From Pseudomonadota bacterium (GTDB lineage Bacteria; Pseudomonadota; Gammaproteobacteria; Burkholderiales; Burkholderiaceae_B), in contig JAEWEV010000015.1 in assembly GCA_023389155.1 (NCBI GenBank), positions 62,001-126,000 of the forward strand: DNA of 64,000 nucleotides. Reading direction: 5' to 3'. The position numbers and the translations under genes were made by a program. Positions 1 through 8,542 of the stretch are shown here, piece after piece; positions within the stretch are counted from its first letter, which is position 1, and each line of letters begins with the position of its first letter. The notes under the pieces are model-generated. The model did no database searches and was not told the origin of the DNA. It saw only the letters and a program-made list of their open reading frames with translations.

Positions 1-1215
1 AGGTAGTCGATAACGGTCCTCGCCTTCGCGCTTGACCGAGTCATATGCTGCCAGCACACCCCAGTTTGATTCATAATCGACCCGACTGGCCTCATCCAGC
101 TTGAATTCCAGCTTGCGTTTCCAGCCGACGGCGTAGCGCATCACGTCTTCATTCTGAATATCCGAATGACGGAACATGACCCCTACGCTATCTTTACTGC
201 CATCCAGATTCGGCGGCAAATGAAAGTCCAGAAAGGCGCGCTGCAGTTTGGCGTTGACCGCAGCACCGGTTTCCATAATCAGGGGCTGACCGAACACCAC
301 GTTCTGCTTATACAGAATTTCAGCGCCGGGGCCAACAGCGTCGTCAATCCCCAGTGAACCGGCCAGCGACCGGGCCGGCGCCTCGGATACCCTGACGGCT
401 ACCGGCAGCTGAGCCGAATCCTGCGCGTAGATTTCGTCGCCCGGCGGTTTTTTCAGGGTAACAAAGGCCCCGCGGAAAAAATTGGTGGATTGAATCTGCT
501 GCTGCCAGGTATCCAGCTGTTCCTGAGAAAAGCGCTGACCTGGTGTGTATTTGATATAGCGACGAATAATGCTGTCGGGTACGCGGCGCAGGCCAACGAC
601 CTCTGTATGGCCAAGTGTGACAGCAGGGCCGCTATCGACCGTGGTTTCTGTCTCTACCTCGGCGGTTTCGGGATTGACCACCGCCTGGGAATGCGTCATG
701 CGCGCCAGATAGAAGTCATCGGCGGCAACGCCATCGAGCATGGCAGACTTGGCATTGCCCCACTGCTCGTTAATAAAATCCTTGCCTACAGGCAAGCCCC
801 AGTCTTTGCGCAATTGCGTAACGCGGTCATTAAAACGCGGCGTGGCAATACTGCCGGTGAAATTGTTCGTGACCGATTTGACTTTGGAGATACTGCCGGG
901 ATCAATCGAAATATCCCAGGTTTCCCCGCCAATATCTTCGCCGATTTCAAGTGTGACGTCAGGCGCAAAATAGCCACGCGTGGCCATAGCGGAAATGACC
1001 GCCTCCCGAGCCTTGCGTCGAATCCGGTCAGCTTCGCCGGCATCCTGGTCGTCCGCCATGCGAACCACGGCAGACAGCCCCTTATTAACAGCGTCGAGCG
1101 CCTCGGGTCCGAGGCCGCTCGGATCGACAATCACTTCCGGCTTTTGTGCCGAAACCTGACCGAAGCTGGTCAATAGTAAAACAGTTGTAAGAAAACAAAC
1201 CTTTTTCAATCGCAT
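1..1215 (-). CDS. tamA: Outer-membrane assembly factor TamA (partial, C-terminus outside window)
   Basis: This is a BamA/Omp85-superfamily outer-membrane protein, most like TamA. TamA works with the inner-membrane protein TamB to insert autotransporters and other proteins into the outer membrane. The reading frame is open for 405 codons from an ATG at 1215 to the window edge. It opens with a clear signal peptide (MRLKKVCFLTTVLLLTSFG, cleaved near VSAQ). POTRA-like modules follow (e.g. LGHTEVVGLRRVPDSIIRRY at about residue 185, then SQEQLDTWQQQIQ). After about residue 270 come alternating strands typical of the start of a beta-barrel (GSLGIDDAVGPGAEI). It begins 18 bp after mrp on the same strand, so the two may be cotranscribed. 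The distinction from other Omp85 proteins rests on the three-POTRA layout and synteny and is not certain. Confidence 0.8.
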   Translation of the reverse strand, partial: MRLKKVCFLTTVLLLTSFGQVSAQKPEVIVDPSGLGPEALDAVNKGLSAVVRMADDQDAGEADRIRRKAREAVISAMATRGYFAPDVTLEIGEDIGGETWDISIDPGSISKVKSVTNNFTGSIATPRFNDRVTQLRKDWGLPVGKDFINEQWGNAKSAMLDGVAADDFYLARMTHSQAVVNPETAEVETETTVDSGPAVTLGHTEVVGLRRVPDSIIRRYIKYTPGQRFSQEQLDTWQQQIQSTNFFRGAFVTLKKPPGDEIYAQDSAQLPVAVRVSEAPARSLAGSLGIDDAVGPGAEILYKQNVVFGQPLIMETGAAVNAKLQRAFLDFHLPPNLDGSKDSVGVMFRHSDIQNEDVMRYAVGWKRKLEFKLDEASRVDYESNWGVLAAYDSVKREGEDRYRLP

Positions 1216-1233
1216 CGGTCCAGTTCAGCGCAT

Positions 1234-2328
1234 TTATTTTTTCAGGTTCTCGACCACCACGGAAGGGAAGCGGCCAGCCATGTCTTTGGGCAACGCAGCC
1301 ACCGCCAGGGCAACGCGGCGTGCCAGATCGCGATACAGCTTGGCTGCCTCGCTGCCCGCATCAGACGCCACGCTAGGCGTACCCGCATCAGTCTGTTCAC
1401 GGATACTTCTGGCAAGTGGCAACGCCCCCAGCCAGGGAACTTCAAGTTCCGCTGCCATGCGTTTGCCGCCATCTTCACCAAAAATGGCTTCTGCATGTCC
1501 GCAATTGGAGCAAATGTGCATTGCCATGTTCTCGACGATACCCAGGATGGGAATATTCATTTTCTGGAACATGCGCAGTCCCTTGCGTGCATCCAGCAGA
1601 GCAATATCCTGTGGCGTGGTCACAATAATGGCGGCCACCACCGGCACCTTCTGCGCCAGCGTCAGCGCGATATCCCCCGTGCCGGGCGGCATATCAACAA
1701 TCAGATAATCGATATCGGGCCAGTTGGTCTGGCGCAGCAACTGTTCCAGCGCCTGCGTGACCATGGGTCCGCGCCAGATGGCCGGCGAATCTGCGTCAAT
1801 CAGAAAACCGATAGAATTGACCGATACACCATGCGCCCGCAATGGCTCCATGGTTTTACCGTCATTCGAGACAGGCTTGCCAGACACGCCCATAATCAAA
1901 GGCTGGCTGGGGCCGTAGATATCCGCATCCAGGATACCGACGCGAGCGCCGGACTGAGCCAGCGCAATCGCCAGATTCGCACTGGTTGTGCTTTTGCCCA
2001 CGCCACCCTTGCCGGATGCCACTGCAATAATGTTTTTTACCGAGGCAATGGGTTTGAGTCCGCTTTGCACTGCATGCGCCTTCACCGCATCACTGAACTG
2101 CAGCGTGACACGCTGTGCGCCAACACTCCTGGCAGCCGCTTCAAGCTGTTCCGAAAGCGCTGCCTTGCCCGCCGCGTCCGTGACATAGCCTGGCTCCACA
2201 CGAATGACAGCATCGGATCCCGACAGCGTGATATCGGACTCCTTCAGGGCCGGCACGACTGGCAAACCGGTAACAGGGTCTGCCACAGACCGCAATGCAT
2301 CCAGAAGGATTTTCGACGACAGGCTCAT
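1234..2328 (-). CDS. apbC: Mrp/ApbC Fe-S cluster carrier ATPase
   Basis: Mrp/NBP35-family P-loop ATPase that carries and transfers 4Fe-4S clusters to apoproteins in the cytoplasm. The N-terminal MIP18-like region (VADPVTGLPVV) precedes a deviant Walker A, GKGGVGKSTTSANLA, at about residue 110. The switch motif DMPPGTGD is present, and the C-terminal CSNCGH provides the CxxC cluster-binding cysteines. An in-frame ATG exists 15 bases upstream at 2343, but MSLSSKIL at 2328 fits the usual family start. In many betaproteobacteria this gene is the divergent neighbour of metG. Here the two are separated by about 6 kb of accessory genes. Confidence 0.95.
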   Translation of the reverse strand: MSLSSKILLDALRSVADPVTGLPVVPALKESDITLSGSDAVIRVEPGYVTDAAGKAALSEQLEAAARSVGAQRVTLQFSDAVKAHAVQSGLKPIASVKNIIAVASGKGGVGKSTTSANLAIALAQSGARVGILDADIYGPSQPLIMGVSGKPVSNDGKTMEPLRAHGVSVNSIGFLIDADSPAIWRGPMVTQALEQLLRQTNWPDIDYLIVDMPPGTGDIALTLAQKVPVVAAIIVTTPQDIALLDARKGLRMFQKMNIPILGIVENMAMHICSNCGHAEAIFGEDGGKRMAAELEVPWLGALPLARSIREQTDAGTPSVASDAGSEAAKLYRDLARRVALAVAALPKDMAGRFPSVVVENLKK

Positions 2329-2822
2329 TTCAACTCGCTGCAATTTATGCTATTTATAGACGTAATTGCCTTAATGATAACGTTTAATGCACGGCTACAT
2401 TGTTAAAATCTGTGTTGAGTGGGCAACTCTTCGCCTCAGACACACCACCGAAAACCATAAACCACGCGACTGCGAGACTGCCTCAACGCTTTTAAGTCTT
2501 GCGCACGATTTTTTGGAAAACTGATGCATCCTCCTGAAATCGGTTATTCCCCAGCGCACAAATCTCGCTTGCGCAAACCCTCATACATATGACGGCGTCC
2601 TGACACTTTGCCTCCGTTCAGGATTATTTTGTTACCAATTCTCATATAAACCTCGACTGCTGTTCTACGTACTTTTCCGTAAATTCATATCAATTTTAAA
2701 AAAATTGCAATTGTTCTGAAAACAACTGCAATACATGCATGAGGACGTTGTACTGCCCATTTACTAATTCGTGTCATGTTGTATCGGCTGGATTGATACA
2801 CCGACCTCTAAAGAGAATTTCC
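2329..2822. other. Intergenic region upstream of mrp and the vgrG remnant
   Basis: About 490 bases with no convincing reading frame. The right half is AT-rich (roughly 2,640-2,720), unlike the flanking genes, consistent with the edge of the accessory insert between mrp and metG. It must hold the mrp promoter. No terminator, riboswitch or tRNA was recognised. Confidence 0.5.
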
Positions 2823-3243
2823 GTGGATATCCCAAGCTCGATCCAATTCCGCTCAATTGTCGCCCATACTCCACTGGAAGGCCGTCTGGCTTCCGGCAAA
2901 TGCACGGTTCCGAAGGCCTATCGCAACTCTTCGAATTTGACATCGAACTAATTGCCGATAATTACAATATTGAACTCAAAAGCCTGCTTGGCAAACCGCT
3001 TACACTTGAAATCGAGACACTCAAGAGTCCGCGATATCTGAACGGTCAGATTACACGCTGCGAAATGATAGGACGCGAGAACGCCAGTTCACGCTTTTAC
3101 ATCTACAGAGCCACGGTAAGACCTTGGCTCTGGTATCTCACCCAGACATCCGACAATAAGATTTTCCAGCAGAAAAGCATTCCGGACGTCATACGCGAGG
3201 TTCTGAGTGAATATGATTTCCCGTTCGAAATGAAACTGAGTGC
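2823..3243 (+). pseudogene. vgrG fragment (type VI secretion spike protein), frameshifted and truncated
   Basis: N-terminal remnant of a type VI secretion VgrG spike protein. A GTG at 2823 follows an AAGAGAA ribosome site and opens VDIPSSIQFRSIVAHTPLEG. The characteristic segment FRQMHGSEGLSQLFEFDIEL then appears in a different frame, so one base has been lost near 2,890 (CTGGC-TTCCGGCAA). The second frame carries typical VgrG sequence: LLGKPLTLEIE, then ATVRPWLWYLTQTSD, then SIPDVIREVLSEY. Homology stops at about 3,240, only about 140 residues into a family usually 600 or more long. It is joined there, out of frame, to a pentapeptide-repeat remnant. No other T6SS core gene is nearby, so this is an orphan relic. 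Confidence 0.75.
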
Positions 3244-3876
3244 TTGGGCAACGCAGATTTCAGCCAGTCAGATCTGAGTAGCGCGACATTCTACAAGTTG
3301 GATCTTAGACAGGTTGTGTTATCGGAAACGGTACTCAACGAAACCATGTTCGCCGCCTGCGATCTGTCGAAACAGTGTTTGGCGGGTCTGTCCATGGAGG
3401 GTGCACAGTTCAATGAAGCAACCTTGCATGAATGTGATTTCTCCTATTGCTCGATGAGCCGCTGTAATTTCAGCGAGTCCGTGATCCAGCGTGCCCGGTT
3501 TTACTTTGCTGAAGCACCCAACTGTCTGTTCGTCAACGCCGACTTGAAGGATACCGATATGCGCGGCGCGCGCTTGAGCCAATCGTTATGGAGTGAAGCG
3601 CACCTGCAACGGGTTGACTTTCGGGAGGCCACGGTAGATTACAGTTTCTTTGGCAAGGCCACGCTGGCCGATTGTGATATGTCTGCGTCCAATTTGCAGT
3701 TCAGTGACTTCTCGTATGCCAATCTCACCGGCACGCGAATGCGGGACGTTCTACTGGAACAAACCAAATTTCACCGCGCGCTGACAGATGATTCGTCGCT
3801 CAAGTCCAGGCAGGGCGCCATTGAGAAGGACAAAGCACTATTTGAAGCAGAACTGTGGAGTGCTGAAGCACTCTGA
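3244..3876 (+). pseudogene. Pentapeptide-repeat protein remnant fused behind vgrG
   Basis: About 210 residues of A(D/N)LXX-type pentapeptide repeats (for example NADFSQSDLSSATF, NADLKDTDMRGARL, ASNLQFSDFSYANL), predicted to form a right-handed quadrilateral beta-helix. The frame has no ATG at its head; a TTG at 3244 is the only nearby start. Repeat sequence begins immediately at the point where VgrG homology ends, so the 5' end was probably lost in the deletion that truncated vgrG. Pentapeptide proteins often accompany vgrG and DUF2169 genes in T6SS effector clusters, which suits this context. The C-terminal 30 residues are non-repetitive. It may still be translated at low level. Confidence 0.6.
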
Positions 3877-3894
3877 CTTTTAAAGGAGAATATC

Positions 3895-4260
3895 ATGCCA
3901 TTCTGGGGATGCTCAGGAACCGGTAAAGCGATGGGATTGGGACCATACATAACCGGTGTTTCCAAAAACGACATGTACAGTTGCATGAAAATACCCACGA
4001 CCAACATTTTCATACAGAATCGACCTGCGCACAATCTCTGGTCAGTTCCCCCTATTACTATTGATATGCCGTCTGGAATCGCGGGTGCCACAACCGGTAC
4101 ACTGTTCATGGTGGGAGCCATTATCGCGCTGTTTTCATTTACGGTTTTCGCCTGCGGCGCGCCAGTGGTCAAGTGGCTCGGCATCACGCTACAAAACATC
4201 TGGAACACCATCGGCCTGTATCTGAAAATGGACCAGAAAAAAGTGCTGGTGCTGATCTGA
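3895..4260 (+). CDS. Hypothetical small membrane protein in T6SS remnant
   Basis: A 121-residue protein behind a strong ribosome site (AAAGGAG, 7 bases before ATG 3895), 18 bases after the pentapeptide remnant. The first 60 residues are rich in G, P, N and C (GCSGTGKAMGLGPYITGVSKN), faintly like PAAR-like/DUF4150 proteins found beside vgrG. Residues about 68-90 form one hydrophobic helix (GTLFMVGAIIALFSFTVFA). No family is recognised with confidence. Position alone suggests a former T6SS accessory or effector-associated role. Confidence 0.6.
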   Translation: MPFWGCSGTGKAMGLGPYITGVSKNDMYSCMKIPTTNIFIQNRPAHNLWSVPPITIDMPSGIAGATTGTLFMVGAIIALFSFTVFACGAPVVKWLGITLQNIWNTIGLYLKMDQKKVLVLI

Positions 4261-4290
4261 CCATAACGGTACAAGGCAGCGGATAATGAA

Positions 4291-4785
4291 TTATTTATCG
4301 GAGTAAAATTCGGGGAAGGTCAGCGGAGAAATTACAATTGCAATGTTTCTGGATGGGCAATATTTAACCCTGACGGACATACCCTGGGTAAATGCGTGTC
4401 GACCTTCTTCAGCAACCCGCTGCTTTACACGACTGACAAATTGATGTTGGCCGGGACCCGATGCAGCGACCTCGACAAACAGCTCCAGCCACAGATCAGA
4501 TGAATTTTCGTTCATGTAGACCCTCGGCTCATTGACAATCACCCCCTCGCCATCGATTCCCTCGCGCATGATCAGCTGCGCAAGTTTCCTGTTCCGGGAC
4601 AGGTGCAGGTAAAAGAACCCTAAGCCAATCAGCATGCTGACTACGGTGGCGTAATTCAGAATTTCCGGATCAAATCCATGGTCAGTCAATGAGGTAAAAA
4701 GAAACATGGAGGCCAGAAAGCACAATCCGCCCACACAGAACCAGGCCGACGAAATCCGCTTAAAGGGCAAGCGGGAAACGCGCAT
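4291..4785 (-). CDS. Hypothetical membrane protein with cytoplasmic C-terminal domain
   Basis: A 164-residue protein not recognised as a named family. Two hydrophobic segments (about residues 13-33 and 42-60) precede a soluble C-terminal region rich in beta-strand (GEGVIVNEPRVYMNE, LFVEVAASGPGQHQF, VRVKYCPSRNIAIV). This layout resembles DUF3592-like proteins, but the match is weak. It faces the preceding small gene, with only about 30 bases between their stops. It is the only leftward gene within the mrp-metG insert. Confidence 0.55.
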   Translation of the reverse strand: MRVSRLPFKRISSAWFCVGGLCFLASMFLFTSLTDHGFDPEILNYATVVSMLIGLGFFYLHLSRNRKLAQLIMREGIDGEGVIVNEPRVYMNENSSDLWLELFVEVAASGPGQHQFVSRVKQRVAEEGRHAFTQGMSVRVKYCPSRNIAIVISPLTFPEFYSDK

Positions 4786-5178
4786 AACGGATCTCTGCTC
4801 CTTTGAATGGAAATTGCACTGATTCGGGCAAACAATTTCGTTTTTCCGGCACCCTACTGAAAATAGCCAAACGGCGTATCTGGAATATCAGGGCTGGGCC
4901 CGGACAACGAGCGAGTCTAATACCCACTTTTTGTATTTATGCCTTAAATTTTACATGACTTGCGTCCTTGCCCCAATCGATATCTACCGCGCACGCGGCA
5001 CAGCGGTAGCCGTGGAATCTGTTGAAACTTTTTGTGGGAATATTTGCATTTCCCTCTTGAATTTCTTCATAAAAGCCCTAACATAGAGCAAACAAATCAA
5101 GCAAAATCAAATGCTTGTGTACAATTGAACACGATTTGTACACATTTGTCATTCCCTCTTACAAGGATTTCACCCTAC
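4786..5178. other. Intergenic region
   Basis: About 390 bases between two divergent small membrane-protein genes. An open frame runs through 5,032-5,178 into the next gene, but its codons look non-coding. A well-placed internal ATG with a ribosome site at 5,161-5,167 marks the real start. The centre is AT-rich and presumably carries promoters. Nothing else was recognised. Confidence 0.4.
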
Positions 5179-5466
5179 ATGAACAATTTTCTGGACCGGT
5201 TTTTCAAAGCACTGCTTTTTGGTGTCGTCACCATTGCAGGCCTTGTCATGGCCTCAGTGTTCCTGGTCTCTGCGGCCATAGCGGTGGGTCTGTTCTATAT
5301 TATTGCGAAAGTACGCGGCAAACCCTTTGTCGCCCGCGAATACTGGAAAACAACCTCAAGCCGCGCCCGCCAGACGCAGAGCGAATTCTCTGAACGCTTT
5401 AAACAGCCTGGCAATTTTTCTAAAAAACCTGATATCACAGACGTGGAGATGCGGGAAATCAAATAA
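5179..5466 (+). CDS. Small membrane protein, unknown function
   Basis: A 95-residue protein starting MNNFLDRFFKAL at ATG 5179, preceded by ACAAGGA. Two closely packed hydrophobic stretches (ALLFGVVTIAGLVMA and VFLVSAAIAVGLFYIIA, residues about 10-43) precede a basic, polar tail with many S, R and Q. The tail is probably cytoplasmic. The gene is followed by a good intrinsic terminator at 5,539-5,577, so it is probably monocistronic. No family was recognised. Confidence 0.6.
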   Translation: MNNFLDRFFKALLFGVVTIAGLVMASVFLVSAAIAVGLFYIIAKVRGKPFVAREYWKTTSSRARQTQSEFSERFKQPGNFSKKPDITDVEMREIK

Positions 5467-5538
5467 TTTCTGCTTACGTTTATCCTGCTGGCGTGTCGCC
5501 GTTTAACCGGTTTAGCGCCATGCGCATGACTTGAGAAC

Positions 5539-5577
5539 GCCCTTTGCGCGCAACGCAAAAGGGCTTTTTATTTTTTA
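5539..5577 (+). terminator. Rho-independent terminator
   Basis: GCCCTTTGCG pairs with CGCAAAAGGGC around a short loop and is followed by TTTTTATTTTTT on the + strand. It lies about 70 bases after the small membrane protein gene and separates it from the MFS gene. Confidence 0.8.
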
Positions 5578-5656
5578 TCACAATTACGCTTGACCTGAAG
5601 TGCGCTTGAGGTCTCATCATGACCGCATCTTCCATTTTCCTGTATTCCTGGCATTC

Positions 5657-6886
5657 ATGAATCACAAGACGTTCGCCGACAATCCCCCACACGCTCTGGC
5701 GCCTCGAGCGCTGGCTGCGCGCAAGCTTGTTCTGCTGCTGGTAGCCACGTTGACCATCATGGCAGGGATTATTATCGCCCCTTCCCTGCCGGCCATTGAA
5801 TCGCGATTTGCAGACGAGGAGCATATCGCACTGCTCAGTCGCATGGTGCTTACCCTGCCGTCGCTGTTTGTCGCCCTTTTTGCGCCGGTAGCGGGCATGC
5901 TGGCGGACCGTTATGGGCGCAAGCGGCTGCTGGTCATGGCCATTGCACTGTACGGAATATCAGGCGCCTCGGGCCTTCTCGCAGAAAGTATGCCGGCTTT
6001 GCTGGCCGGGCGGGCCGTGCTGGGTGTCGCCATTGGCGGCATCATTACGCTAACTACCGCCCTTGTTGGGGATTACTTTACCGGCGCCGAACGCGAACGT
6101 TATCTTGGTCTGCAGCAGGCCTTTGTGCAGCTTGGCGGCGTTGTTTTCGTCATGTCGGGCGGCCTGCTGGCCGAACTGCACTGGCGCATGCCGTTTCTGA
6201 TTTATGGTGCTGCACTGATCCTGATACCGGCTGTGATCCTGTGCCTGACTGAACCCCTGCGCGCCCGATCCACGCAACCTTCCGTCAAGCTTACCGATGT
6301 ACCGGTGAACTGGCTTGTGGTCGGCACTGTCTGCCTGCTCGCCTTTCTGATCAATGTGTCGTTCTACACCGTGCCATCGCAACTGCAATTTCACATGAAA
6401 TTGCTGGGCATCTACAATGCAAGCGGCTTCGGCATGGTTCTAGCTGCGTTCAATCTTGCCGGCGGCCTCATCGCGCTGTGTTTCGGATGGGTCAAACGGC
6501 GGTTGGACACCAGCGTAATCTTTGTCATCGGATTCGGCCTGATGGCCATTGGCTTCGCCATGCTTGCCGCTGCCTCGTCCTATGCCTGGATTACGGCTGC
6601 CAACGCCATTCTAGGGGCGGGGCTGGGCATCGCAATGCCAAATGTCATGTCAACGGCCATCAGTCATTCGGCACCCATGCTGCGCGGGCGGATAGCCGGG
6701 ATGGTCGCAACCTCCATTTTTATCGGACAGTTTGCCTCACCCTTCCTCAGCCAGTACTGGGTCAGTGTCATGGGCTACGCCGACATGTTCGGCAATATCG
6801 GCATCATCATGACCACACTTGCGATTCTGTCGGTGCTTTGCTCCATGCGCGGCGGCTGGATGACGCTGATCGGCCAGAAAAGCTGA
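5657..6886 (+). CDS. MFS transporter
   Basis: Major facilitator superfamily permease of 409 residues with about 12 predicted membrane helices. It probably exports a drug or small metabolite by proton antiport; the substrate is not evident. The MFS signature between helices 2 and 3 is present as GMLADRYGRKRLL (about residue 78), and the helix 5 region has GRAVLGVAIGGIITL. The start MNHKTFADN at 5657 is preferred over an in-frame ATG at 5600 because the additional 19 residues are poor coding sequence. The N-terminal tail before helix 1 is about 25 residues. No regulator lies next to it. Confidence 0.85.
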   Translation: MNHKTFADNPPHALAPRALAARKLVLLLVATLTIMAGIIIAPSLPAIESRFADEEHIALLSRMVLTLPSLFVALFAPVAGMLADRYGRKRLLVMAIALYGISGASGLLAESMPALLAGRAVLGVAIGGIITLTTALVGDYFTGAERERYLGLQQAFVQLGGVVFVMSGGLLAELHWRMPFLIYGAALILIPAVILCLTEPLRARSTQPSVKLTDVPVNWLVVGTVCLLAFLINVSFYTVPSQLQFHMKLLGIYNASGFGMVLAAFNLAGGLIALCFGWVKRRLDTSVIFVIGFGLMAIGFAMLAAASSYAWITAANAILGAGLGIAMPNVMSTAISHSAPMLRGRIAGMVATSIFIGQFASPFLSQYWVSVMGYADMFGNIGIIMTTLAILSVLCSMRGGWMTLIGQKS

Positions 6887-6991
6887 AAGCTTCGCTGATC
6901 TGTCTGCAGAACGCTTTTGCGAAACATCTGTGATATTCGGAGTACAATTCAATTCTTATATAAGACTTGAAATTTTCTTTCTGCCGAGCTC

Positions 6992-7585
6992 ATGTCCAAA
7001 CCTTTACCGGCGGCGCCACTGCCTGCCTCTCCTGCTTCTGCAGTCTCGCTGAGCGATCTGTTTCGCGGCTTTGCCAAAATCGGTCTGCTGGGTTTTGGGG
7101 GGGTGGGTCCGATAGCGCGCCACGTTATTGTTCGTGAACGTTGCTGGCTAAGCGAGAAAGACTACGCCACCCTGCTGGGAATTGGCAAGGTGTTGCCGGG
7201 CGCCAATACGGTGAACGTGGGCGTCATGCTGGGCGATAAATACCACGGCGTGAAAGGGTCCGCGGCCGCGGTAAGTGGACTAATGGTTCTGCCATTGCTG
7301 ATACTGATTATCCTTGCCGTGGTCTACCAGTTCCTGGATCAGAATCCCTATTTTAATGCCGCCCTCCAGGGCTCGGCCTGCGCCGCCGCTGGCATGGTCA
7401 TTGGTATGGGATTGAAGATGATCAGCAAAATCGAGCTGCGACTGCATCACATTTTTGCCGTGCTGATCACGATTGCACTTGTGGTCATGCTGAAATTTTC
7501 CCTGCTTCAGGTAGTGGGGGTAATGATGCCACTGGCGATTATCGCCAACTTCATGATTGCGCGACGCCAGGGACACAAGCCATGA
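6992..7585 (+). CDS. Chromate-transporter (CHR) family protein, first half
   Basis: Short-chain CHR-family membrane protein (197 residues) corresponding to one half of the duplicated ChrA transporter. ChrA exports chromate using the proton gradient. The family signature is visible as FAKIGLLGFGGVGPIARH (residues about 25-42), followed by LGIGKVLPGANTVNVGVMLG. About five or six hydrophobic helices follow. It overlaps the second CHR half by four bases (ATGA), as expected for a heterodimeric pair. CHR proteins are not all chromate exporters, so the substrate is inferred from family only. Confidence 0.85.
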   Translation: MSKPLPAAPLPASPASAVSLSDLFRGFAKIGLLGFGGVGPIARHVIVRERCWLSEKDYATLLGIGKVLPGANTVNVGVMLGDKYHGVKGSAAAVSGLMVLPLLILIILAVVYQFLDQNPYFNAALQGSACAAAGMVIGMGLKMISKIELRLHHIFAVLITIALVVMLKFSLLQVVGVMMPLAIIANFMIARRQGHKP

Positions 7586-8115
7586 GCGTACTGCTTGATC
7601 TGTTCCTTACCTTTAGCCGCGTTTCCCTGATTGCCATTGGCGGCGCCAATGCAGCCATTCCGGAAATCCGTCATGCCGCTGTCGATGTCCACCAGTGGAT
7701 GAGTTCCGATACCTTTACGCATCTGTTTGCCGTGGCACAATCTGCGCCAGGCCCGAATGTGCTGATCGCAAGCATCATCGGCTGGCAGGTGGCCGGTCTT
7801 GTGGGACTTCTAGTTGCCACCCTGGCCATGGTACTGCCCGCCTCTATTTTGGCATTCGCCATTGGCCGCCTGATCAGCCATTTCACCCACCGCCGCGAAT
7901 ACAAGCTGGTGCAGGATGCCGTTGTGCCGGTTGCCATCGGACTGATCATCGCAAGCGGCATAGAGCTGTCACTGTATTCGGCCTTTGATATACTGACCTG
8001 GATCATGGTCGTCGGCACCATGGCATTTGTCTACTTTACCGAAGCCAATCCCATGTGGGCGCTCCTGGTCTGCGCCATCGGCGGCATGATCGCCTACCAG
8101 GCGGGCGTGATATAG
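7582..8115 (+). CDS. Chromate-transporter (CHR) family protein, second half
   Basis: Second short-chain CHR protein, 177 residues, with the signature LTFSRVSLIAIGGANAAIPE (residues 8-27) and AVAQSAPGPNVLIASIIGW. Together with the upstream gene it would rebuild the two-domain ChrA fold, with the halves in opposite membrane topology. Its ATG overlaps the preceding stop (ATGA), so translation is probably coupled. No ChrB-like regulator is present, which argues for a housekeeping or alternative anion role. Confidence 0.85.
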   Translation: MSVLLDLFLTFSRVSLIAIGGANAAIPEIRHAAVDVHQWMSSDTFTHLFAVAQSAPGPNVLIASIIGWQVAGLVGLLVATLAMVLPASILAFAIGRLISHFTHRREYKLVQDAVVPVAIGLIIASGIELSLYSAFDILTWIMVVGTMAFVYFTEANPMWALLVCAIGGMIAYQAGVI

Positions 8116-8542
8116 CCATGGCGGCCAAGCGTTCCGGCAAACTCAGTCCGCTGGCCACACTTTCAATCCTCGCAATTGCAATCTATCCATTCGACGCGGA
8201 CATGGTCGCTTCTGTCGCTGGGTGGCCAGGTGCCCGTTAGTTAATATTATGTGGAAGAATGGCACTTCCGGCGTCAGTGACGCGAATGCCAATCCAGTGA
8301 AGCCTGTGCCGATCATGCGGACGCTACGCGACCACGGCGTAGCGCCACTCTTTTGCGCCCAGGACGAGTACACAGATAGTCACCGGGTGTCGTGGCACCC
8401 TGTCTGCTGTGTTCCCGGGTATCCCGCCTTGCCGCCATACGCAAATGTCATTGCGTGCTGGGTCAGACAAAACCCCGGAAGGGGTCAATATTCGTCTAAA
8501 ATCAGTCTTTCCCCCCCTTTTTTTGTACTTACATCGCATCTT
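8116..8542. other. Intergenic region upstream of metG
   Basis: About 430 bases. An open frame extends upstream of metG to 8222, but its residues do not resemble MetRS and the true start is at 8543. A small hairpin (ACCCCGGAAGGGGT, about 8,472-8,486) and AT-rich, promoter-like sequence (about 8,487-8,500) lie just before metG. This is probably the original mrp-side boundary of the accessory insert. No gene is supported. Confidence 0.4.

Noticed and set aside
3895..4260. PAAR/DUF4150 T6SS tip protein
   Set aside because: The context suggests it, but the conserved PAAR-like motifs could not be aligned. It was left as hypothetical.
8222..8542. N-terminal extension of metG by 107 codons
   Set aside because: The extra residues do not resemble any MetRS. 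The family start MSRTIFVTT lies at 8543.
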